A stretch of DNA of 7,331 nucleotides. Origin: Chloroflexota bacterium. Lineage in GTDB: Bacteria > Chloroflexota > Dehalococcoidia > SM23-28-2 > RBG-16-64-32. The DNA is taken from NCBI GenBank assembly GCA_005882715.1, contig VBEI01000116.1, positions 1 to 7,331 on the forward strand, read 5' to 3'. The position numbers were made by a program, and so were the translations under genes. The notes under the pieces were generated by a model. That model was not told where the DNA came from. It searched no databases and saw only the letters and a program-made list of their open reading frames with translations. Numbering within the stretch: position 1 is the stretch's first letter; every line of letters begins with the position of its first letter. Positions 1 to 4,557 of this stretch are shown here, one piece after another.

Positions 1-87
1 CTGCGAATGCCGTTCTGTGCGTACGAGCTGCTGGCTCTCCGCCAGCACCTCCTGCGCGCCTTCTGTGAATCTGTCTTGTCTCATCAT
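1..87 (-). CDS. clpB: ATP-dependent chaperone ClpB, 5' end only (truncated by window edge)
   Basis: Only the first 29 codons lie in the window. They read MMRQDRFTEGAQEVLAESQQ followed by LVRTERHSQ. This matches the start of the Clp N-terminal repeat domain of ClpB/ClpC ATPases, where the first helix carries a similar DRFT(E)-A-QEVL pattern. In the family, ClpB is a hexameric AAA+ disaggregase that works with DnaK and DnaJ to recover aggregated proteins in the cytoplasm. Two ATGs are adjacent (87 and 84). The first is preferred because GGTGA lies 7 nt upstream of it. The gene follows hspR by 63 bp on the same strand and is probably the last or a late gene of the dnaJ operon, which supports ClpB over ClpC. 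The ATPase domains are outside the window, so ClpB rather than ClpC is an inference from context. Confidence 0.82.
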   Translation of the reverse strand, partial: MMRQDRFTEGAQEVLAESQQLVRTERHSQ

Positions 88-150
88 TGGTCGTTCACCA
101 GCATTTCTTTAGTTTGCGATCGGGAACACGGAGCTTCGAACTCCCGGTGT

Positions 151-540
151 CTACACCCTGGGCTCTTCCCGATGTTCCCAGTTCCTGGTTCCTGGCTCCT
201 CATTGTGTACCGCCGGCAGCACCCGGTCTCGGTACGACTGCAGCTCCGACCGCAGGCGCTCCCTTTCCTCTTCCATCTTACGGACGCGCTCGTTCATGCG
301 GATGATAACTTCGACCCCGGCGAGGTTCACCCCAAGGTCCTGGATCAGCCGCTGGATGTGCCGCAGTCGCGCCACATCCGAATGCGAATACAGTCGCTGC
401 CTTCCGTGCGACCGGCTCGGCTGGATAAGGCCGATGCGCTCGTAGTGGCGCAGGCTTTGGGCATGCAGACCCACCATCCGCGCCGCTACGCTGATAACGT
501 AGCACGGCTCTTGATTCTCTCTCTCGTAATTGTCTTGCAT
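151..540 (-). CDS. hspR: Heat-shock repressor HspR, MerR family
   Basis: This 129-residue protein begins with a MerR-type winged helix-turn-helix at about residues 13-80. It contains YVISVAARMVGLHAQSLRHY, then ERIGLI, RQRLYS, and the LGVNLAGVEVI segment typical of HspR. Residues 83-108 form a charged coiled-coil, as in MerR dimers. HspR is known in Streptomyces, Mycobacterium and others as the repressor of dnaK and clpB operons, binding the HAIR inverted repeat and using DnaK as co-repressor. Its position between an HtrA-like protease and clpB, in an operon headed by dnaJ, fits autoregulation. Residues from about 113 (NEEPGTRNWEHREEPRV) are translated from a 7-bp tandem repeat, so the C-tail is probably not conserved. 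The start at 540 gives a normal HspR N-terminus. Its ribosome site is weak. Confidence 0.93.
   Translation of the reverse strand: MQDNYERENQEPCYVISVAARMVGLHAQSLRHYERIGLIQPSRSHGRQRLYSHSDVARLRHIQRLIQDLGVNLAGVEVIIRMNERVRKMEEERERLRSELQSYRDRVLPAVHNEEPGTRNWEHREEPRV
162..201 (+). repeat. 7-bp tandem repeat array, copy A (inside the hspR 3' end)
   Basis: Four consecutive 7-mers, GTTCCCA, GTTCCTG, GTTCCTG and GCTCCTC, fill 174-201. A related GCTCTTC lies at 162-168. Because 7 is not a multiple of 3, the array reads in shifting codons and gives the irregular HspR tail NEEPGTRNWEHREEP. Confidence 0.7.
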
Positions 541-574
541 CTCTATATCACCGCCTCAAGCCGAGGTGTCTCGT

Positions 575-595
575 GCTCCTGGCTCCTTGCTCTTC
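575..595 (+). repeat. 7-bp tandem repeat array, copy B (protease-hspR gap)
   Basis: Three consecutive 7-mers, GCTCCTG, GCTCCTT and GCTCTTC, lie in the 58-bp gap just after the protease stop codon. Orientation and unit match copies A, C and D. Confidence 0.65.
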
Positions 596-598
596 CCA

Positions 599-1630
599 TC
601 ACCCCAGCACCACCTTCGTCCGCCCGCGCCGCGAGCCGCGCAGGAACGTCACGTCCATCCCGTCCGCAGACGCCTTCGTCAGAAGCTCGCTGATCTCCGT
701 AGCCGCGCCGATGGCTGTGCCATCGATCGACACGATGATGTCCTGTACGCGCAGGCTGGCGCGTTCCGCCGGCGAACCGGGGACCACCTCGAGCAGCAGC
801 ACGCCACTCGCTTGCGAAAGCTTATGCTCCTTTGCAATCCGTTCGTCTAGCAGGTAAGTCATCCCGCTCACCCCGAGCCGGTGGCCGTCGTGAGAACGCG
901 CCTCGCGAAAGCGCGCCAGAGCGCCGAGCACTGTGCTCACCGGGATGGCAAACCCAAGCCCGCGCGCCCACGGCATGATCGCGGTGGCAATTCCTACGAC
1001 TCGTCCCTGTGCGTCCACCAGCGGCCCACCCGAGTTACCCGGGTTGATCGGGACATCTGTCTGGATCAGGTCCGTCAGCTCCACGCCCGGCGAGACGGGA
1101 AGCTTGCGCCCCAGCGCGCTGACGACGCCGGCAGTAACCGTCCAGTTGAGCCCGAACGGGTTCCCGACCGCCACCACGAGCTGCCCCACCCGCAGCGCGC
1201 CGCCGTGTAGTTCCGCCACCGGGAGCGAGTGACTCGCGTCCGGAAGCCGTAGGACTGCGATATCGAGCCGCGGGTCCGCGCCTTCGACGGCTGCGGGGAA
1301 CGATCTGCCGTCCGGCAGGATGACCTTCAGCGAACGCCCGCTGCGGACGACGTGCTCGTTCGTTAGTACACGCCCCGCCGAATCGAAGATGACGCCCGAG
1401 CCTTGTCCGCTCGGGACCTCTTGACCGCCTCGTCCGTCGGGCCGCGCCGGTCCCGCCTGGCCGGGTCGCTCTCCTGGGCGACCTTGCGGCGGGGCGGCTC
1501 CGGCCGTCTCCACGCGCACAACTGCGGGCCCCACCCGCTCTGCCGAGCTCGACACCGCCAGCGAGTAGGCGTCCATTGCTTCTTTAGCTGCGGGCTCTTG
1601 TCTTATGGCTCCTTGTTCCTGCTGTGTCAT
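599..1630 (-). CDS. HtrA/DegP-like trypsin-family serine protease with C-terminal PDZ domain
   Basis: This 343-residue protein has the S1C protease triad in order: His93 in TNEHVV, Asp123 in DPRLDIAVL and Ser200 in GNSGGP. Residues 188-200 (LIQTDVPINPGNS) are typical of HtrA. A PDZ domain spans about 250-343, with GVLLLEVVPGSPAERASL and DIIVSIDG. Residues 43-75 form a Gly/Pro/Arg-rich linker. HtrA proteins degrade or hold misfolded proteins and are normally exported or membrane-anchored. Here I see no signal peptide or membrane helix at the N-terminus, so it may act in the cytoplasm alongside DnaJ and ClpB. The start at 1630 overlaps the dnaJ stop as ATGA, which suggests translational coupling. 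The first 13 or so codons lie in a heptamer repeat, and Met19 (1576) is an alternative start. Confidence 0.9.
   Translation of the reverse strand: MTQQEQGAIRQEPAAKEAMDAYSLAVSSSAERVGPAVVRVETAGAAPPQGRPGERPGQAGPARPDGRGGQEVPSGQGSGVIFDSAGRVLTNEHVVRSGRSLKVILPDGRSFPAAVEGADPRLDIAVLRLPDASHSLPVAELHGGALRVGQLVVAVGNPFGLNWTVTAGVVSALGRKLPVSPGVELTDLIQTDVPINPGNSGGPLVDAQGRVVGIATAIMPWARGLGFAIPVSTVLGALARFREARSHDGHRLGVSGMTYLLDERIAKEHKLSQASGVLLLEVVPGSPAERASLRVQDIIVSIDGTAIGAATEISELLTKASADGMDVTFLRGSRRGRTKVVLG
1594..1621 (+). repeat. 7-bp tandem repeat array, copy C (protease 5' end)
   Basis: Four 7-mers in register, GCTCTTG, TCTTATG, GCTCCTT and GTTCCTG, cover codons 4-13 of the protease, immediately inside the dnaJ/protease ATGA overlap. 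They encode the QEQGAIRQEP stretch, so this N-terminal sequence may be repeat-derived. Confidence 0.55.
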
Positions 1631-2658
1631 GCCACTTTCTCTTTCGTCTTCTTGCGCTCTGCGCGCAGTTTCTCGAACAGCTCTCGCTCGCGGTCGGACA
1701 GCTCTTCCGGCAGCACGACGCGAACCTTCGCCAACAAATCGCCGTTTGCCTTCTCCTTGCTCTTGGCATCTAGCTTCGGCATGCCTAGACCAGCCAGCCT
1801 GATCGTCCGCCCATTCTGTGTCAACGGAGCGACCTTAAGCGCGATCCGCTTGCCTGCAATCGTCTCCACCTCGACTTCGCCCCCGAGGACAGCATCGTCC
1901 AGCGGGACGGGCATTTCCGTTACGAGGTCATCGCCCTTGCGCTCGAAGCGCGGATGCGGCCGCACCCGAACGACGACGTAGAGGTCGCCTCGTGGACCGC
2001 CCATGCCCGCGCTTCCTTCGCCCGCCAGACGCACCCGTGTGCCGTCTCGCGCCCCGGCTGGGATTTTTACTTCCAGCCTCCTGGGGCGCACAACGACCCC
2101 ACGGCCCTCGCAGACGTGGCAGACCGCACCGGCGATCTCGCCGCTGCCGCCGCAGGTCACGCACGGCTCCTGGCTCTGGAGCTGCAGCGTCCGCGTCGTC
2201 CCGGCGTACGCCTCCTCCAGCGAGATCTCCGTCGCGTACTCGATGTTCTGGCCCCGCGTAGGTCCGCGGCTGCGCCGGCCGCGACCGCCGAAGAGGTCGA
2301 ATAGGTTCTCGAACCCCTGGCCGCCCGACGCTCCACCGCGCCCGAACAGGTCGTTGAGGTCGAATTGGTAGCTCTGCCAGTTGCCGCTGGCGCCGCCTGC
2401 CCCTTGCTGGGCCCGCGCCTTCTCGAACGCCTCGGCCATCTCCCAGCGCTCGCCGTAGCGGTCGTACTTGTTGCGCTTCTCGGCGTCGCTCAACACCTCG
2501 TAGGCGCTGTTGATCTCCTTGAAGCGCTCCTCGGCGCCCTTATCGCCCGGATTTACGTCCGGATGATGCTTGCGCGCCAGTTTGCGGTAGGCTTGCTTGA
2601 TCTCTTTCTGAGAAGCGCCCCGTTTGAGTCCAAGCACATCGTAATAGTCTCTTGCCAT
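1627..2658 (-). CDS. dnaJ: DnaJ-family co-chaperone (Hsp40) with a reduced zinc-binding region
   Basis: This 343-residue protein opens with a J domain (residues 4-70) containing the HPD motif at 32-34, which stimulates the ATPase of DnaK. A Gly/Phe-rich linker follows (about 85-130). The cysteine-rich region has only two CxxCxGxG motifs, at Cys166/Cys169 and Cys180/Cys183, where classical DnaJ has four. The C-terminal substrate-binding domains (about 190-325) include VKIPAGARDGTRVRLAGEG and IRLAGLGMPKL. It is thus intermediate between DnaJ and zinc-free CbpA. It heads the minus-strand heat-shock operon, and its TGA overlaps the protease ATG. GAGGA lies 4 nt before the ATG at 2658 and fixes the start. 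No dnaK or grpE is nearby, so its DnaK partner must be encoded elsewhere. Confidence 0.93.
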   Translation of the reverse strand: MARDYYDVLGLKRGASQKEIKQAYRKLARKHHPDVNPGDKGAEERFKEINSAYEVLSDAEKRNKYDRYGERWEMAEAFEKARAQQGAGGASGNWQSYQFDLNDLFGRGGASGGQGFENLFDLFGGRGRRSRGPTRGQNIEYATEISLEEAYAGTTRTLQLQSQEPCVTCGGSGEIAGAVCHVCEGRGVVVRPRRLEVKIPAGARDGTRVRLAGEGSAGMGGPRGDLYVVVRVRPHPRFERKGDDLVTEMPVPLDDAVLGGEVEVETIAGKRIALKVAPLTQNGRTIRLAGLGMPKLDAKSKEKANGDLLAKVRVVLPEELSDRERELFEKLRAERKKTKEKVA

Positions 2659-2663
2659 CAGTT

Positions 2664-2687
2664 CCTCGTAAGCAAAATTTTACGAGG
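2664..2687. promoter_or_regulatory. 8-bp inverted repeat overlapping the dnaJ -10 box and ribosome binding site
   Basis: CCTCGTAA (2664-2671) and TTACGAGG (2680-2687) are perfect inverted arms separated by 8 nt. The dyad covers the predicted dnaJ -10 box (2677-2682) and the GAGG ribosome binding sequence (2664-2667 on the minus strand). As DNA it could be an operator. As RNA, in a transcript started further upstream, it would pair the ribosome binding site and could delay translation. It does not match CIRCE (TTAGCACTC-N9-GAGTGCTAA). The dyad is directly visible; the function is inferred. Confidence 0.55.
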
Positions 2688-2705
2688 CGGCGTAGGAAAA
2701 GTCAA
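2677..2705 (-). promoter_or_regulatory. Predicted sigma-70-type promoter of the dnaJ operon
   Basis: Read on the minus strand, TTGACT (2705-2700) and TAAAAT (2682-2677) are separated by 17 bp, close to the housekeeping consensus. Transcription would start around 2670, leaving a leader of only about 12 nt that just contains the GAGGA ribosome site before the ATG at 2658. A second, weaker pair further upstream (TTGATA at 2743-2738, TATGTG 17 bp later) would make a longer leader containing the whole 8-bp dyad. Confidence 0.6.
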
Positions 2706-2724
2706 ACGCCCACACACATAGAAA

Positions 2725-2743
2725 TTGATAGAGTAATTATCAA
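2725..2743. promoter_or_regulatory. HAIR-like operator, probable HspR binding site
   Basis: TTGATA (2725-2730), a 7-nt spacer and TATCAA (2738-2743) form a perfect inverted repeat. The HspR operator HAIR is CTTGAGT-N7-ACTCAAG. Both share the TTGA-N11-TCAA core at identical spacing but differ in the two inner bases and the outer C/G. The site lies in the divergent dnaJ/hsp20 control region, 5 bp upstream of the hsp20 -35 box and 19 bp upstream of the dnaJ -35 box. An HspR gene lies in the operon it would control. The dyad is seen; HspR binding is inferred. Confidence 0.6.
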
Positions 2744-2748
2744 ATCTC

Positions 2749-2777
2749 TTGACATCAACATAGTATGCCGGTACAAT
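2749..2777 (+). promoter_or_regulatory. Predicted sigma-70-type promoter of hsp20
   Basis: TTGACA (2749-2754) and TACAAT (2772-2777) are separated by exactly 17 bp: a perfect -35 box and a five-of-six -10 box. Transcription would start near 2784, giving a leader of about 30 nt with a strong GGAGGT ribosome site at 2803-2808. The near-consensus strength implies that repression, probably through the adjacent dyad, is needed to keep the gene off without stress. TTGACATCAA at 2749-2758 is itself a small TTGA/TCAA dyad on the -35 box. Confidence 0.8.
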
Positions 2778-2815
2778 GACGCTATCTACAAGAATCATAA
2801 ATGGAGGTTACACCA

Positions 2816-3250
2816 ATGAAGACTCTAGTTCGCTGGGATCCGTTCGCAGAGATCGGCGGCCTGAGCCGCGTTCTCGACCCTGCCCACTGGGGCGTTCCCA
2901 CCGGTTACATCCGCCGATTCGACCTCACGCCGGCCGTCGATCTCTCTGAGACCGACAACGAGGTCGTCGTTAAGGCGAGCCTGCCGGGTGTGAAGGCCGA
3001 AGACGTCGACATCTCCGTCAACGACGGCATTCTCACCGTCAAGGGCGAGAAGAAGTACGACGACAAGACCGAGGGCGAGAACTTCTACCGCCGTGAGATC
3101 CGCTACGGCGCCTTTTCCCGCTCCATCCCGCTCCCAGCGGCCGTGGACCAGGACAAGGCGGAGGCGGCATTCGCGGACGGCGTCCTGACGGTTACGTTGC
3201 CGAAGTCGGCAGAGGCGAAGCCGAAGCAGATTAAGATCAAGTCTTCATAA
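2816..3250 (+). CDS. Small heat-shock protein, Hsp20/alpha-crystallin family
   Basis: This 144-residue protein has a short N-terminal arm (MKTLVRWDPFAEI). An alpha-crystallin domain follows at about residues 38-130, with VVVKASLPGVKAEDVDISV, LTVKGEKK and AAFADGVLTVTLPK. A C-terminal IxI motif (IKI, 139-141) docks neighbouring subunits. Such proteins are ATP-independent holdases in the cytoplasm that keep unfolding proteins soluble for DnaK/DnaJ/ClpB. The start at 2816 is chosen over the in-frame ATG at 2801 because GGAGGT (2803-2808) lies 7 nt before 2816 and overlaps the upstream ATG. The gene is divergent from the dnaJ operon, shares its control region, and is followed by a terminator, so it is probably monocistronic. 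HspR control is inferred from the adjacent HAIR-like site. Confidence 0.95.
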   Translation: MKTLVRWDPFAEIGGLSRVLDPAHWGVPTGYIRRFDLTPAVDLSETDNEVVVKASLPGVKAEDVDISVNDGILTVKGEKKYDDKTEGENFYRREIRYGAFSRSIPLPAAVDQDKAEAAFADGVLTVTLPKSAEAKPKQIKIKSS

Positions 3251-3270
3251 TCTCGCTTCCGATGCAAGAG

Positions 3271-3298
3271 GCCGGGCCTGGCAGCCCGGCTTCTTTTT
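3271..3298 (+). terminator. Rho-independent terminator of hsp20
   Basis: GCCGGGC (3271-3277) and GCCCGGC (3284-3290) form a perfect 7-bp GC stem with a 6-nt loop, followed directly by TTCTTTTT (3291-3298). It begins 20 bp after the hsp20 stop codon and separates hsp20 from the next plus-strand gene. Confidence 0.92.
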
Positions 3299-3307
3299 AT
3301 CCTGTGC

Positions 3308-3313
3308 TATCCT
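3308..3313 (+). promoter_or_regulatory. Possible extended -10 box for a leaderless PPOX transcript
   Basis: TGCTATCCT (3305-3313) resembles an extended -10 element (TGnTATnnT). It ends 6 nt before the GTG start at 3320, so transcription would begin at or next to the start codon. No -35 box is convincing, since that position falls inside the hsp20 terminator stem. A promoter must lie in the few bases after the terminator unless the gene relies on readthrough. Confidence 0.3.
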
Positions 3314-3319
3314 GCCAGC

Positions 3320-3760
3320 GTGACCGATCTCCCCCTCGACGATCCCGTCGTCGCCTCGCTTCTCGAGGGCCCCAATCTCGCCCGCCTCGCCTATTCCGGC
3401 CTCGACGGCCGGCCGCGCGTCGTCCCGATCTGGTTCGCAGTCCTCGACGGCGATATCGTCATGGTCACCGGCCCCAAGGCGTCAAAGGTCCGAGCACTCG
3501 AGGCCGATAACGCCGTTGCCTTAACGATCGATGACGCGCGCCCTCCGTACAAGGTCTTGCTTGTCGAGGGCAATGCGTCCCTCGAGCCCATCGAAGGGAT
3601 CGCCCCTGAATATGAAGGGATCGCCCGCCGCTATCTCGGCGCTGTCGCGGACGCTTATCTGTCGCAGCTCAAGATTAAGCGCCAGGTACGCATCCGCGTC
3701 CACCCCCGCTCCCATAGAATCTTCGACTTCATCAAGCGCTATCCGAAAAGCCTTCGCTAG
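3320..3760 (+). CDS. Pyridoxamine 5'-phosphate oxidase-like (PPOX) FMN/F420-binding split-barrel protein
   Basis: This 146-residue protein matches the PPOX split-barrel fold. The N-terminal helix is followed by LARLAYSGLDGRPRVVPIWF (20-39) and then DIVMVTGPKASKVRALEADNAVAL (45-68), where the TGPKASKVRAL segment is the usual phosphate-contacting region. Next come VLLVEGNASLEP and a C-terminal VRIRVHPRSHRIFDF strand pair. Members reduce or oxidise small substrates with FMN or the deazaflavin F420. Its length fits the F420-dependent single-domain group, but the cofactor cannot be settled by eye. The start is GTG at 3320, the only start in frame after the hsp20 terminator. It has no good ribosome site and may be leaderless. 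It converges on the methyltransferase with a 31-bp gap. Confidence 0.85.
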   Translation: MTDLPLDDPVVASLLEGPNLARLAYSGLDGRPRVVPIWFAVLDGDIVMVTGPKASKVRALEADNAVALTIDDARPPYKVLLVEGNASLEPIEGIAPEYEGIARRYLGAVADAYLSQLKIKRQVRIRVHPRSHRIFDFIKRYPKSLR

Positions 3761-3784
3761 GGCCATCACCTTCGAACGTGGCCC
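3760..3784. terminator. Weak hairpin between convergent genes
   Basis: GGGCCA (3760-3765) and TGGCCC (3779-3784) are perfect inverted arms with a 13-nt loop. They fill the gap between the stop codons of the PPOX gene and the methyltransferase gene. There is no T-tract on either side, so termination by this hairpin is uncertain; its position is the main argument. Confidence 0.3.
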
Positions 3785-3791
3785 AGCGACT

Positions 3792-4460
3792 TCAGGCGCC
3801 GTCGATGGACTTAGTGAACTCGAGCAAGTACCATCCTTCCCCCCGAATCCAACTAACCTCGACGTTCTCCGCGTGTGCCGGCAAATGCCTGACGGGCGGC
3901 GGCGCCGCGTACGCCGGTTGTAACTTCAGCATCTGACGGTTGATCCATCTGGCAGGCCGATCGTACGGTAAGCCCGGGTCACATATCACGACCTTGCCCC
4001 CGGGTCGCGTCACGCGTGCCATCTCCGCAATCGCCGCTCGCTTATTGGGAAGCTCCGCGAGCCCTCCGTGATGGAAGACCGCATCAAACGAGCCGTCGGT
4101 GAAGGGCAGCTTCGCCGCGTCTCCTAAAAGGAGACTTGCTTGGTCGCTCTTTCTGCGCAGCTTGTTACGGCAACGCCGCAGCATCCGCGCCGATATATCC
4201 ACTCCTGCCACGAGCCCCGCTTGCCCCACGGCCTCGCTTAATAATGGAAGGTTTGTACCCGTTCCGCAGCTGACCTCGAGCACTCGCATACCCGGCGCCA
4301 GCCCCAGCTGGTCCACAGCTTTCCGGCGCTCGGCTGAGTCGGACGCGCCCCTGAGGCGCGCGGCGAGCCAGTTAGTGGCGTCATAGAATGGCGCCCACCA
4401 GTCGTAGAAATCCCGCGTCCGTCGCACCTCTTCGGCGTCCGGCCGTTTCTGCATTCTCAT
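3792..4460 (-). CDS. Class I SAM-dependent methyltransferase, UbiE/type-11 like
   Basis: This 222-residue protein has a Rossmann-type methyltransferase core. Motif I is VLEVSCGTGTNLPLL (60-74). An acidic residue that binds the SAM ribose lies in GVDIS (86-90). A GDAAKLPF segment (113-120) and FDAVFHHGGL (125-134) follow. Residues 143-160 (IAEMARVTRPGGKVVIC) are the post-core strand typical of UbiE-like enzymes. The N-terminal helix RRTRDFYDWWAPFYDATNW is also typical of this group. The substrate cannot be told: menaquinone/ubiquinone, lipid and small-molecule enzymes share this pattern. Two ATGs (4460 and 4454) are possible starts. The gene follows the acyl-CoA dehydrogenase by 97 bp on the same strand. 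I see no strong promoter or terminator in that gap, so co-transcription is possible. Confidence 0.88.
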   Translation of the reverse strand: MRMQKRPDAEEVRRTRDFYDWWAPFYDATNWLAARLRGASDSAERRKAVDQLGLAPGMRVLEVSCGTGTNLPLLSEAVGQAGLVAGVDISARMLRRCRNKLRRKSDQASLLLGDAAKLPFTDGSFDAVFHHGGLAELPNKRAAIAEMARVTRPGGKVVICDPGLPYDRPARWINRQMLKLQPAYAAPPPVRHLPAHAENVEVSWIRGEGWYLLEFTKSIDGA

Positions 4461-4557
4461 GGCTATTTGGTTAGTAAGACAGGGCGTAGCTGATAATCGT
4501 TAACTCTTGGCCTTCATCCACGTCAGCGCCCCGCGTCCCGAAGCGTTCTTACGCCCT

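Noticed and set aside
122..146. Hairpin CGGGA...TCCCG between hspR and clpB
   Set aside because: The arms are only 5 bp with a long loop and no T-tract; too weak to call an attenuator or terminator.
162..201. CRISPR array
   Set aside because: The repeats are 7-bp tandem units without spacers, and no cas genes are present.
549..563. HAIR half-site (CTTGAGG on the minus strand) upstream of hspR
   Set aside because: Only one half-site is present, with no matching arm at the expected distance, so it is probably chance.
2165..2178. Fifth heptamer copy (GCTCCTG plus GCTCTGG) inside dnaJ
   Set aside because: Only one full unit is present and it lies in well-aligned dnaJ coding sequence just before the first zinc motif, so it is likely chance.
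7..2371. Long plus-strand open frames opposite hspR, the protease and dnaJ
   Set aside because: They are Arg/Pro/Ser-rich antisense shadows of well-supported minus-strand genes and have no recognisable domains.
2801..2815. In-frame upstream ATG for hsp20
   Set aside because: It overlaps the GGAGGT ribosome site that serves the ATG at 2816 with ideal spacing, and family members begin near MKTLVRWDPF.
4461..4557. Promoter or terminator between the acyl-CoA dehydrogenase and the methyltransferase
   Set aside because: Only a 4-bp GCGT/ACGC stem and no convincing -35/-10 pair were seen.
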